From: Streptomyces buecherae
GTDB taxonomy: Bacteria > Actinomycetota > Actinomycetes > Streptomycetales > Streptomycetaceae
Assembly (NCBI RefSeq): GCF_014295035.1
Contig: NZ_CP060404.1
Location: 4,872,501-4,936,500 of the forward strand
Length of the DNA stretch: 64,000 bases
Direction of reading: 5' to 3'
Shown here piece by piece: positions 11,032 to 19,226 of this stretch. The notes beneath the pieces were generated by a model. The model was not told the origin of the DNA and did not search any database. It was given only the letters and a program-made list of their open reading frames with translations. The stretch's first letter is position 1; the number at the start of each line of letters is the position of its first letter. A program made the translations under genes and the position numbers.

Positions 11032-11410
11032 GTGAACTCACCGCCCCTTATGGGTAGTTGTGTACCGCCTTGCCGTGCGGCACGGGTCAGTCTCTATCTT
11101 CGCCGAAGTTGCCACTGTCGCATGTCGATTTGGCGGCATTTCTTGGCGGATCTCGTATCGGATCCGAGCTTCGCCGCTCTGACCTGCGGTCACACCGTAC
11201 AAACGCGGCCCGGAGAAGTGTTGGTGCGATGGGTGTTCGTCACTCTGTGTATCACGGTCGGTGACGGTGAGCAATGGACGTGTGGTTGTCTGTGGAGAAA
11301 GCGTCCCGGGTGGGGCGCGGTCAACGCGGGCCCGGGCGGCGGTTGCTGGCCTCCGCCTGGTGCGTCTACGGGTGTACCCGCTCGCGCTCCCGGCTATCCG
11401 ATGGTTCCCC
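11032..11410. other. intergenic region with no gene seen
   Basis: Lower-GC stretch (e.g. TTGCCACTGTCGCATGTCGATT at 11108-11129) upstream of the pilin-like gene, probably holding its promoter. No ORF with convincing coding character was found. Confidence 0.4.
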
Positions 11411-11617
11411 TCACGCCACGAAGTCGTCGAACTCCCCCGCCTTGACGCCCTTGATGAACGCGTCCCACTTGGCCCGGGTGGTGACGACCACCTGGTCCCG
11501 GTCGCGGCTCTCCCGGAGGTAGACGCGGCCGTCGGGCCCCGCGGCCACCTCGAGGAACTCGGGCGGGTCCTCCCCTTCCGGTACGGCGCGCTGCCAGTCG
11601 AGCTGGTTCATGTCCAT
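11411..11617 (-). CDS. DUF397 domain protein
   Basis: Protein of 68 residues matching the DUF397 pattern: an N-terminal W (LDWQRA), a central CLEVA-like FLEVAAGPDGRVYLRES, then VVVTTRAKWDAFIKGVKAGEFD. DUF397 proteins are abundant in streptomycetes and usually sit beside an XRE regulator, acting as a regulator/small-partner pair. Here no XRE gene is adjacent; the nearest, at 30.6 kb, is of another type. ATG 11617 has AAGGACG about 8 nt upstream; a second ATG lies two codons in. Confidence 0.85.
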   Translation of the reverse strand: MDMNQLDWQRAVPEGEDPPEFLEVAAGPDGRVYLRESRDRDQVVVTTRAKWDAFIKGVKAGEFDDFVA

Positions 11618-11955
11618 CGCGTGGTCGTCCTTGTCGCGTGTGCCGACGGGGTGGTGACGGGGTATGAGGTCACCCTCCCGCCCCCGTCGCGCCCCCGTGT
11701 CGCGGTGGGTGGCCGCACGGTGGACTGTAGTCGCGCGGACTGTGGCGGTGGTCGCCCGCCGGCCGTCCGCGCCGCCCGTCACCCGGCCCCGGGCGCCGTC
11801 GCCGCCCGGGTCCTCGCGCCGCGTGACCGCCCGTGCCCCGGGGCGTGCGTCGGGGCGCGTCAGGTGCCCTCTCGCCAAGTCGGGGGCCGTCGTCGTACCG
11901 TGCGAATCACGTCCGTGGAGCGCCCGGTTGGGGCCGGATGGGGGAGGATGGCCCG
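11618..11955. other. intergenic region with no gene seen
   Basis: Divergent region between the DUF397 gene and the wall-hydrolase gene. Very GC-rich; ORFs on both strands are shadows. No promoter elements could be assigned. Confidence 0.4.
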
Positions 11956-12972
11956 GTGCGTAAGAAGGTCTGGCTCGGTGTCGGCATCAGTATGGGGCTG
12001 TCCTTTTCCTTCGTCGTGCTGCTCGTTCTCGGTACGTACATGATCGCGAGCAGGGCCACGAGCGGCGGCTCCACCGGCGACGTGCAGCTCGCGGAGGGCA
12101 CCGTTCCGGCCGCGTACGCGCCCCTCGTCCAGAAGCACGGCAACCGCTGCCCCGCCATCAACCCGGCGCTGCTCGCCGCGCAGCTCTACCAGGAGAGCGG
12201 CTGGAACCCCAAGGCCGTGAGCCCGGCCAACGCGCGCGGGTTGGCGCAGTTCATCCCCGGCACCTGGGCCGCGTACGGGGTGGACGGCGACGGCGACGGC
12301 GACCGTGACATCTGGGACCCCGCGGACGCCATCCCCTCCGCGGCGGCCTACGACTGCGCGCTGGCCAAGTACGTGAAGGACGTGCCCGGCGACCTCACGG
12401 CCAACATGCTGGCCTCCTACAACGCCGGCTCGTACGCGGTGGTCAGGTACCGCGGAGTGCCGCCGTACAACGAGACCCAGAACTACGTGCGGCGCATCAC
12501 CACGCTCGCCAAGAGCTTCGCGGCGCCGAAGCAGCCCGTCGCGGCGTCCAGGCAGGCGGCGGCCGCGATCTACTTCGCGCAGCGGCAACTGGGCAAGCCC
12601 TACCTGTGGGGTGGCAACGGGACGGCGGCCGACGGCGGGCGGTTCGACTGCTCCGGGCTGACGAAGGCCGCCTACGCCTCGGTGGACATCGAGCTGCCGC
12701 GCGTGGCCAACGACCAGTGGAACGCCGGGCCGCACCCCAGCCGCGACGAACTGCAACCGGGTGACCTGGTCTTCTTCGCGTACGACCTACAGGACCCGCG
12801 CTCCATTCACCACGTGGGGATCTACGTCGGTGGCGGAAAGATGATCAATGCTCCGTACACGGGGGCGGTCATCCGTTACGACCCGATCGATACGCCGGAC
12901 TACATCGGGGCGACCCGGGTCACCAAAGATGGCGCAAAAGCGCTCCCCGAGCCCCGGGATGGCGAAGCCTGA
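11956..12972 (+). CDS. membrane-anchored bifunctional SLT + NlpC/P60 wall hydrolase
   Basis: Protein of 338 residues: one N-terminal membrane helix (about 6-30), a lytic transglycosylase domain (about 50-185) with catalytic Glu80 in YQESGW, GLAQFIPGTW and ASYNAG, then an NlpC/P60 endopeptidase (about 200-330) with Cys232 in FDCSGL and His286. It should cut both glycan strands and peptide stems of peptidoglycan. This two-enzyme layout is typical of wall-opening proteins of Gram-positive conjugation/secretion systems (VirB1-like), which fits its neighbours. GTG 11956 is chosen over ATG 11938 because GGGGAGG is 8 nt before it. A weak GDGDGDRD Asp repeat may bind calcium. Confidence 0.88.
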   Translation: MRKKVWLGVGISMGLSFSFVVLLVLGTYMIASRATSGGSTGDVQLAEGTVPAAYAPLVQKHGNRCPAINPALLAAQLYQESGWNPKAVSPANARGLAQFIPGTWAAYGVDGDGDGDRDIWDPADAIPSAAAYDCALAKYVKDVPGDLTANMLASYNAGSYAVVRYRGVPPYNETQNYVRRITTLAKSFAAPKQPVAASRQAAAAIYFAQRQLGKPYLWGGNGTAADGGRFDCSGLTKAAYASVDIELPRVANDQWNAGPHPSRDELQPGDLVFFAYDLQDPRSIHHVGIYVGGGKMINAPYTGAVIRYDPIDTPDYIGATRVTKDGAKALPEPRDGEA

Positions 12973-13265
12973 GATGGCGCGGGCCCCTTCGGCTGACGGG
13001 GCTGACGCGCTGAGCGGAAGTCGATCAACGGCATCCGTCGAGGTGTAGCGTGGCTGGAACTCTCCGTGATGCCGTCTTTCTGAGCTGCGACGATGGGTCA
13101 CCCTTCGATAACGTCCTGGTGATCGTTGGGTGGAGAGTGGAACGCGTTGCCCCACACGGGCGTTTTCTTCGAGTGGAATAGCAGCACACTTGGTTGAGGA
13201 CCGCGGGGGCGGCCGGTTGCTTGCAGCGACGGGCGTGACGTGCAAGAGATAAGGGGCCGCGGCAG

Positions 13266-14018
13266 ATGGCTGGACTCACACTGGGGTCCCCCCTGGCAGC
13301 AGACGTCAGGGAAGGGTCGAACCCGGATGTCAGCCTGCTCTACGACATCAACGGCCTGGCCGAGGACGCGCCGCACTGGTGCGACCGGTTGATGGAGTTC
13401 ATCGGCGAGTTCGGCGTCGTCTTCGGCCTGCTCGCGTTGCTGCTCGGCGCCTGGTGGAGCGCGCGCAAGCGCTCCGACGCGGCGAGCGCCGTCGCCGGCC
13501 TGGCGTGGGCGCCGCTCGCGGCCGGCATCGCGCTGCTGGCCAACATCCCGATCCGCGGCTTCGTCAAGCGCCCCCGCCCCTTCGTGGACCACCCGCAGGA
13601 GCTCGAGGTGCTGGTGGCGGGCAAGAGCGACTACTCGTTCGTGAGCGACCACTCCACGCTGGTCGCGGCGATCGCCGTGGGCATCTTCATGGTCAACCGG
13701 AAGTACGGTGTCATCGCGCTGGTCGTGGCGCTGTTCGCGGGCTTCTGCCGGATCTACATGGGCGTGCACTACCCGACCGACGTGGTCGGCGGCTTCGCGC
13801 TCGGCACGGCCGTGACGCTGCTGCTCGCCCCGCTGGCGATGATGCTGCTGACCCCGCTGGCCACGACCGTGGCCAACTCGCGCGGGAGCTGGCTGGTGCG
13901 CGCCAACGCCGGCGGCCCGGCGGTGGAGCCGGCCGGATCGGTGGCCCAGCGCGGGCCGGGCGGCCCCGCCGTCACGCCGGTCACCGACAAGCGGCACGAC
14001 AGCGACCTGGCGGCCTGA
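13266..14018 (+). CDS. PAP2 family phosphatase
   Basis: Protein of 250 residues with several membrane helices and the three PAP2 motifs: KRPRP (101-105), SDHS (127-130, in place of the usual PSGH) and CRIYMGVHYPTD (161-172) with the catalytic His. Probable role is dephosphorylation of a lipid phosphate, plausibly undecaprenyl pyrophosphate, at the outer membrane face. The C-terminal 50 residues are a polar low-complexity tail. ATG 13266 follows a GGGGCCGCGGCAG stretch. It is a single gene converging on the next flavoprotein gene. Confidence 0.88.
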   Translation: MAGLTLGSPLAADVREGSNPDVSLLYDINGLAEDAPHWCDRLMEFIGEFGVVFGLLALLLGAWWSARKRSDAASAVAGLAWAPLAAGIALLANIPIRGFVKRPRPFVDHPQELEVLVAGKSDYSFVSDHSTLVAAIAVGIFMVNRKYGVIALVVALFAGFCRIYMGVHYPTDVVGGFALGTAVTLLLAPLAMMLLTPLATTVANSRGSWLVRANAGGPAVEPAGSVAQRGPGGPAVTPVTDKRHDSDLAA

Positions 14019-14140
14019 CGGCCCGCCCGCCCGACGCGGACACACCGGCCCGGCCCCACGCGACCCGTGGGCGCCGGGCCCAGTGCTGTTCGCGGGCTCC
14101 GGTCGCGGCGACCCGCGAGCGCGTGCACCGCGCGGGCTCC

Positions 14141-14217
14141 GCCGACAAGCCCCGCTGTCCGGGCCCGCTGATCGACCCCGCCGACAAGCCCCGCCGTCCG
14201 GCCCGCTGACCGACCCT
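14141..14217. repeat. two tandem ~39-nt direct repeats
   Basis: Two adjacent near-identical units (14141-14179 and 14180-14217), each starting GCCGACAAGCCCCGC and containing GGCCCGCTGA, between convergent genes. Probably a local duplication; no function is evident. Confidence 0.8.
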
Positions 14218-14247
14218 GTCCCACAGCGTCTGCGCGCGGGTCCCGCC

Positions 14248-15849
14248 CTACAGCGCCTGCGCGAAGGTGAAGAGGCGATTCGGGTCGTAGCGTTTCTTCG
14301 CGGCGGTGAGCCGGTTCGCGGCGGCGCCGTAGTAGGCCGTGCGCCAGTCCTTGAGGCCCGCGTCGGCGTAGTTCTGGTAGGCCGCGCCGGAGGCGTGTCG
14401 GCGCATGGCCGCGTGGGCGCTGTCCAGCCAGGCCGTCTGCGTGGCGCCCGAACGGCCCGCCGGCCACGAGGCGGTGTACTGCGCCAGCATCCGCGACCTG
14501 CGGTGCACGAAGGCGGTGGCCAGCGGGGCGACGCGGTTGACCGCGCCGCCCAGCGCGGTGAGCGCGACGCTGACCGCGCCGCCGCCGGTGCCCCGGCCGT
14601 ACCGCTCCACCTGGTCGAGCAGGGCGCGGATGCCCTGCTGGTTCAGGGAGCGGTCGAAGAAGTCGGAGCGGGCGCCGTAGGTCTCGCGGCGCAGCGCGCC
14701 CGTCGCCTCGCGGCCCGGCGTGGTGCCGGACAGGTGGCACTGGGTGGTGGAGTGGGTGGAGCAGCCGGCGTACACGCGCATGGCGTCCAGGTAGCTACGG
14801 CGGCGCAGGCTCACGCTCTTCGCGCTGGCGCCGGCCGCGTCGGCGAGGCGGTCGAGGGCGTTCTGCAGGTCGCCGTAGGTGCCGAGGGAGAACGCGCTGA
14901 GCGAGACGGTGGGGGTGCGGCCGGGGGCGGCGGAGAAGTGCAGCGCGGACCAGATCTCGTCGGGCTGCGTCGGGCCCCACGCCTGCCAGGCGCGGAGTAC
15001 GGCCGCCGCCTTCGACCAGGGCCAGGTGAGGTACGCGCTGACGCCGGCCGCCGCCTTGTGGGTGCGGAAGCGGAGTTCGGTCACGACGCCGAAATTGCCG
15101 CTTCCCGCGCCGCGCAGCGCCCAGAACAGCTCGGCCTCCCGGTCCTTGGCGGTCTGCACCGCCTTGCCGTCCGCGGTGATGACGGTGGCGCCGACGAGGC
15201 TGTCGGAGGTGAGCCCGTACGCGCGCGAGACCACGCCGTGGCCGCCGCCGAGGGTGAGGCCGGATATGCCGACGGTGGGGCAGGAGCCGGCGGGGATGGT
15301 GACGCCGTGGGCGCCGAGGCTGGTGTAGACGTCGATGAGCTTGGCGCCGGCGCCTATCGTCGCGGTGCCGGCGCCGGTGCGTATGGAGCGCAGCCGGGAG
15401 ACGTCGATGACCAGCCGGTCGGTGCCGCCGGAGTGGCCGGCGTAGCTGTGGCCGCCGCTGCGGATGGCGAGGGGGGTGCCGTGGCGCCGGGCGAAGGCCA
15501 GGCACTCGGCGATGTCGGAGGTGTGGGCCACGTACGCGATGGCGGCCGGGCGTTGGTGGTCGAAGCGGGTGTTGTAGAGCTGCCTGGCCTGGGCGTAGTC
15601 GGCGTCGGACGGGCGGATCAGGCCGCCGCGCAGCCCCTTGCCGAGCGCGGTCCAGTCGGCGGCCCGGGGCTTGCCGGCGCGGGCCGAGGCCGAGGTGGTG
15701 GCGGGTGAGGTGGCCTCGCGCGGGGTGGTGCGTGGGGCGCCGCCCTCGTTGCTCGGGGCAGGCGGGCTGGCCTCGCCGTCGCACGCGACGGTCCCCGTGG
15801 CCGTCACGGCCAGTCCGGTGCCGGCTGCCAGCAGTGTGCGCCTGTCCAT
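14248..15849 (-). CDS. FAD-linked oxidoreductase, berberine-bridge type, exported
   Basis: Protein of 533 residues. The N-terminus MDRRTLLAAGTGLAVTATG then TVAC23 looks like a twin-arginine signal with a lipobox, so it is probably an exported lipoprotein. The FAD-binding domain (about 95-290) has SGGHSYAGHS with His134 and GSCPTVG with Cys190. This is the pair that binds FAD through two covalent bonds in berberine-bridge-type enzymes. A C-terminal BBE segment ends YDPNRLFTF. It probably oxidises a sugar or secondary metabolite outside the cell. ATG 15849 has GGGAGGG 6 nt upstream; the longer frame lacks a ribosome site. Confidence 0.88.
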   Translation of the reverse strand: MDRRTLLAAGTGLAVTATGTVACDGEASPPAPSNEGGAPRTTPREATSPATTSASARAGKPRAADWTALGKGLRGGLIRPSDADYAQARQLYNTRFDHQRPAAIAYVAHTSDIAECLAFARRHGTPLAIRSGGHSYAGHSGGTDRLVIDVSRLRSIRTGAGTATIGAGAKLIDVYTSLGAHGVTIPAGSCPTVGISGLTLGGGHGVVSRAYGLTSDSLVGATVITADGKAVQTAKDREAELFWALRGAGSGNFGVVTELRFRTHKAAAGVSAYLTWPWSKAAAVLRAWQAWGPTQPDEIWSALHFSAAPGRTPTVSLSAFSLGTYGDLQNALDRLADAAGASAKSVSLRRRSYLDAMRVYAGCSTHSTTQCHLSGTTPGREATGALRRETYGARSDFFDRSLNQQGIRALLDQVERYGRGTGGGAVSVALTALGGAVNRVAPLATAFVHRRSRMLAQYTASWPAGRSGATQTAWLDSAHAAMRRHASGAAYQNYADAGLKDWRTAYYGAAANRLTAAKKRYDPNRLFTFAQAL

Positions 15850-16064
15850 CCTGCCCTCCCTCTCGATGTGGGTCTCCTCTACGCAGAGGGCGTACGGCGG
15901 GTGCCGGTTCCGTGGCGGCGGTCGCGGACCCGCACGAGGAGGCATGGCCATGACATTCTCGGCCTAGTATGCGGGGTCGGCGGGGGAGGGGTGAGCTGTG
16001 GCCGACTGGCCGAGAGGGGGCGCGCGCGGCTGGCCGGCGCGCCCGAGGCGGCCTCGATGCGCTG

Positions 16065-16265
16065 TCAGCGACCGGTGTGTGGAGGAGCGGGGACGGAGGG
16101 CACGGGGTGTGCCGCCCGTGTCGCGCGGTGTTCGTCGGCGTCGGTACGAGCCCGGGAGCGGGCTCTGCGCGCGGGTCCTGACCAGCCGCAAGAGCAGCGG
16201 GCGAGGCAGAAGGCGCCCGTTTCGATGGTGGTCGTCTCGTGTATGTCGGAGCCCGAGTCAAGCAC
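16065..16265 (-). CDS. small conserved protein with CxCGWxGPARRAR motif
   Basis: Protein of 66 residues, MLDSGSDIHETTTIETGA followed by ARCSCGWSGPARRARSRARTDADEH. The Cys-x-Cys-Gly-Trp-x-Gly-Pro-Ala-Arg-Arg stretch followed by an acidic/His segment recurs, from memory, in small streptomycete proteins of unknown function. The paired cysteines and later His could bind metal; this is inference. It begins with GTG at 16265 and has no strong ribosome site. It lies on the same strand as the flavoprotein gene, about 215 nt upstream. Confidence 0.6.
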   Translation of the reverse strand: MLDSGSDIHETTTIETGAFCLARCSCGWSGPARRARSRARTDADEHRATRAAHPVPSVPAPPHTGR

Positions 16266-16430
16266 GTACCCACGCTACCCGGCCGTGACGGCCCTCAGGG
16301 GCGATCGTTGAACGGAACATATTTCACCGTCGTCATGACGGCCCGGCCCGCGCTGTGTCCGGTGCGGTACGCGGGGCGCGGCGCGACGCGTGGGACACGG
16401 GCGCGACAACGGTCAGGGGGTCGGACGTCG

Positions 16431-17414
16431 ATGAGGGTCCAGAGATCGGTCCGGATGTCGGTGCGGCGGCACAGGTGCGGCGGTGGCGCGGTCGCCGTCG
16501 TGGCGGGCGGCCTCGTGGTCACGCTGGTGGCCACGGCCGGGTGCTCGTCGCGCGCCGATCCCGAGGAGGCCGGCGAGGGGCTGGCCCAGGAGCGCGTCGC
16601 CGACGAGTGGGACATCGGCAGCGGCCCGATCGGCGACCCGGGGGCGAACCTCACCGGTTCCGCCGAGCCCGCCGAGCGGGAGGTGGGTGCCGCGCCGGCG
16701 GTGCTGCGCGAGGCCGCGGGGGCGCTCGCGCGGGCCGGTAGCGCCCGGGTGCGTACGTCGGTGGAGACGGCCGCCGGCGCGACCCGGGTCGCCATCCAGG
16801 GCAGCGGCGGCTACGACTTCGTCGAGCGGATGGGGCGGCTGCGGGTGCGTCTGCCGAAGGACGCGGTGGGCGACGACGAGCACGAGCCGATCACCGAACT
16901 CCTCGCGCCCGCCGAGCTGTTCCTGTTCAACCGGGGCGCGGGGGTGCCCGACGACCGCTGGGTGCGGGTGGACAGCACCCGGGTCGCCGACGGGAACCTG
17001 GTCACCGGGGGCGCGACCGACCCGCTGGTGGCGGCCCAACTCCTGCGCGGCGCCCGGCAGGTGAGCGTCGTCGGGCGTGGGGCGCCGGCGCGCGGCGGGC
17101 TGCGGCACTACCGGGGTGTCGCCGACCTGGACGCGGCGGCGCGCGCCGCGGAGCCGTACGCCCGTGGGGTGTTGCGGGCCGCGGCGCGGGGGTTCGCCAC
17201 CGACGCGGTGCGCTTCGACGCCTTCCTCGACGCGCGGGGCCGGTTGCGGAAGATCCGGCACCGGTTCACCATGACCAACGCCGCCGGTGGGCAACGCCGG
17301 GAGACGGACGTGGTCTCCACGACCGAGTTGTACGCATTCGGCGCGGCGGTCGCCCTGCGTCCTCCCAAGCCCGCGGATATCTACGCGGGCACGGTCGATT
17401 CGCCGAAGAATTAG
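16431..17414 (+). CDS. LppX/LprG-like lipoprotein
   Basis: Protein of 327 residues. A hydrophobic signal (VVAGGLVVTLVATAGC) ends in lipobox TAGC, so it is predicted to be anchored on the outer face of the membrane. The body has the pattern of LppX/LprAFG-like folds: ARVRTSVETAAG, a strand-rich middle (ITELLAPAELFLFNRG, DRWVRVDS), then RHYRGVADLD, VRFDAFLDARGRLRKIRHRF. Related proteins bind hydrophobic ligands. ATG 16431 is taken because coding character starts there; AGGGGG lies about 11 nt upstream. ATG 16455 is an alternative. Confidence 0.72.
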   Translation: MRVQRSVRMSVRRHRCGGGAVAVVAGGLVVTLVATAGCSSRADPEEAGEGLAQERVADEWDIGSGPIGDPGANLTGSAEPAEREVGAAPAVLREAAGALARAGSARVRTSVETAAGATRVAIQGSGGYDFVERMGRLRVRLPKDAVGDDEHEPITELLAPAELFLFNRGAGVPDDRWVRVDSTRVADGNLVTGGATDPLVAAQLLRGARQVSVVGRGAPARGGLRHYRGVADLDAAARAAEPYARGVLRAAARGFATDAVRFDAFLDARGRLRKIRHRFTMTNAAGGQRRETDVVSTTELYAFGAAVALRPPKPADIYAGTVDSPKN

Positions 17415-17578
17415 CTCCGCGGACGGGTTCGGCCCATGGAAATGACCCATCCGTGCCATGTGCGCGGTGTGTGCCTGTCCCTACGCTGGAACGCTGGCGA
17501 CACGGCCGGCGAGAAGTCCGGCGACCACGGCGGTGACCAGAGCGGCCGACAGGCCCGGGCTCGGAGGAGGTGACACAC

Positions 17579-17797
17579 ATGGTGGCGCGTCAGGGGCCGT
17601 CGGTCTCGGACCATGTGGCCCTCGTCGAGATCGACCTGTACGGCGAGTTGATGATCGCCGCGTCGAGCGTGGCCGAGGAGCGGATGAGCGCGGACCACAT
17701 CGACGCCGTGCTCCGCGTCCATGTGGACCGATCAGATTCCGCCAGTTCTGAGCCGGCTCGCGAGCGTGAGAGAGACCACGACCACAGCGCTTCCTGA
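17579..17797 (+). CDS. small conserved streptomycete protein
   Basis: Protein of 72 residues, MVARQGPSVSDHVALVEIDL then YGELMIAASSVAEERMSADHIDAVL, with a polar tail. GGAGGAGG lies 8 nt before ATG 17579, one of the best ribosome sites in the window, which supports it as real. It resembles a small conserved streptomycete protein I recall from this chromosomal context. No domain with known function is recognised. Confidence 0.7.
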   Translation: MVARQGPSVSDHVALVEIDLYGELMIAASSVAEERMSADHIDAVLRVHVDRSDSASSEPARERERDHDHSAS

Positions 17798-17859
17798 GCC
17801 GCTCGGCGCGACCCGCGACCCGCGACCCGCGCGGCGCGCGCCGCCGCCGATCGAACCGG

Positions 17860-17885
17860 CCGCCGACCGGCGGGCCGGTCGGCGG
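17860..17885 (-). terminator. bidirectional terminator, csoR / small ORF
   Basis: A perfect 11-bp stem (17860-17870 with 17875-17885) with loop CGGG lies five bases beyond the csoR stop, between convergent genes. Confidence 0.75.
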
Positions 17886-17890
17886 TGCGG

Positions 17891-18406
17891 TCAGGTGCGC
17901 AGCAGCCGGGCGATGGCGGCCGTGGCCTCGGCGACCTTGGTGTCGGCCTCCTCGCCGCCGCGCACCGCGGCGTCCGCGACGCAGTGCCGCAGGTGCTCCT
18001 CGAGCAGTTGCAGCGCGAAGGACTGCAGCGCCTTCGTGCTGGCCGAGACCTGGGTGAGGATGTCGATGCAGTAGACGTCCTCGTCAACCATCCGTTGCAG
18101 GCCACGGATCTGTCCCTCGATCCGGCGCAGCCGCTTGAGGTGTTGGTCGCGCTGCTTGGTGTACCCGTGCGGTCCGGGCGGGCCGCCCGTGGCGGCGTCG
18201 CCTGTGACCTCGCTCGCATGGCCCGCGCAGGACGAGGTGGCGTCACGGGTCTGGTCGCGGGCCCCGTCCGCGCGGGACACTGTGACCTGCGTCGCCGCCG
18301 TGATCTCGCCGGTTTCGGCTGATGTGGTGGCGGGCAGGGCGTCGCTGGGAGCTTGGGGCTGGTCGCCATCGCGGGCGGCCCCGCTGTCGGCTGCCGTCGT
18401 CGTCAT
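17891..18406 (-). CDS. csoR: CsoR-family copper-sensing repressor
   Basis: Protein of 171 residues. The C-terminal 90 form the all-helical CsoR/RcnR domain: LKRLRRIEGQIRGLQRM, then Cys113, His138 and Cys142. The spacing Cys+25 His+4 Cys matches the Cu(I) site of M. tuberculosis CsoR. It should bind its operator until Cu(I) binds. The first ~80 residues are a disordered Thr/Ala/Asp extension containing SSCAGH, unusual for the family. ATG 18406 has AAAGGA 6 nt upstream. A canonical operator lies 31 nt before the start, so it is probably autoregulated; no copper exporter or chaperone gene is adjacent. Confidence 0.92.
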   Translation of the reverse strand: MTTTAADSGAARDGDQPQAPSDALPATTSAETGEITAATQVTVSRADGARDQTRDATSSCAGHASEVTGDAATGGPPGPHGYTKQRDQHLKRLRRIEGQIRGLQRMVDEDVYCIDILTQVSASTKALQSFALQLLEEHLRHCVADAAVRGGEEADTKVAEATAAIARLLRT

Positions 18407-18436
18407 GGCGTCCTTTCGACCGGTGAGAGCCTCATA

Positions 18437-18451
18437 TACCCCTACGGGGTA
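18437..18451 (-). promoter_or_regulatory. CsoR operator
   Basis: TACCCC (18437-18442) and GGGGTA (18446-18451), separated by three bases and flanked by AT-rich sequence, form the GC-core palindrome typical of CsoR sites. It lies directly upstream of csoR. Confidence 0.85.
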
Positions 18452-18531
18452 CATGGTACCGAATGGAGCTGATGGCGGCCGGGCCCCGTTATAGGCACTC
18501 TGCCCGATAGGCGACACTGGTGGAATGCCGG

Positions 18532-18561
18532 TTAGCCATGGCCGGATGTTGTGCCTAGCAT
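18532..18561 (+). promoter_or_regulatory. possible promoter of the DUF47-PiT operon
   Basis: TTAGCC (18532-18537), 18-nt spacer, TAGCAT (18556-18561), about 40 nt before the GTG start. No PHO-box repeat is seen here, unlike the pst operon. This is a weak sequence-only call. Confidence 0.35.
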
Positions 18562-18599
18562 CAACGAGACCGAATCCGCTGCACCCAGAGGATGCCCCA

Positions 18600-19220
18600 G
18601 TGCGCTTTCGTCTGACCCCCAGGGAGACGAGCTTCTACGACATGTTCGCCGCCTCAGCGGACAACATCGTGACCGGCTCCAAGCTCCTCATGGAACTGCT
18701 CGGGGCGGACTCCTCCGCTCGGGCCGAGATCGCCGAGCGCATGCGGGCGGCGGAGCACGCGGGCGACGACGCGACCCACGCGATCTTCCACCAGCTCAAC
18801 TCGTCCTTCATCACGCCGTTCGACCGCGAGGACATCTACACCCTCGCCTCGTCGCTCGACGACATCATGGACTTCATGGAGGAGGCCGTTGACCTGGTCG
18901 TCCTCTACCAGGTGGAGGAGTTGCCCAAGGGCGTCGAGCAGCAGATCGAGGTGTTGGCCAGGGCCGCCGAGCTGACGGCCGAGGCGATGCCGAACCTGCG
19001 CACCATGACCAACCTCACGGAGTACTGGATCGAGGTCAACCGGCTGGAGAACCAGGCGGACCAGATCCACCGCAAGCTCCTGGCCCATCTGTTCAACGGC
19101 AAGTACGACGCGATGGACGTACTCAAGCTCAAGCAGATCGTCGACGTGTTGGAGGAGGCGGCCGACGCCTTCGAGCACGTCGCCAACACCGTCGAGACCA
19201 TCGCGGTCAAGGAGTCCTGA
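18600..19220 (+). CDS. DUF47/PhoU-like phosphate transport accessory protein
   Basis: Protein of 206 residues, all-helical, with family features of DUF47 (COG1392): an N-terminal FYDMFAASADNIVTG, DDATHAIFHQLNSSFITPFDREDIYTLASSLDDIMDFMEEA, and a late EEAADAFEHVANTVETI. Proteins of this family sit beside PiT phosphate transporters and are thought to regulate them as PhoU does PstSCAB. GTG 18600 is preceded by AGAGGATG at about 8 nt. The PiT gene follows after 6 nt, so the two form an operon. Confidence 0.9.
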   Translation: MRFRLTPRETSFYDMFAASADNIVTGSKLLMELLGADSSARAEIAERMRAAEHAGDDATHAIFHQLNSSFITPFDREDIYTLASSLDDIMDFMEEAVDLVVLYQVEELPKGVEQQIEVLARAAELTAEAMPNLRTMTNLTEYWIEVNRLENQADQIHRKLLAHLFNGKYDAMDVLKLKQIVDVLEEAADAFEHVANTVETIAVKES

Positions 19221-19226
19221 CCCACG

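Noticed and set aside
3205..12972. Integrated conjugative element
   Set aside because: No relaxase, integrase, Rep or att repeats are visible, and composition does not change.
16239..16430. Longer N-terminus of the LppX/LprG-like lipoprotein
   Set aside because: The lipoprotein signal begins at the later ATG; the upstream part has no signal or conservation features and overlaps the small minus-strand gene.
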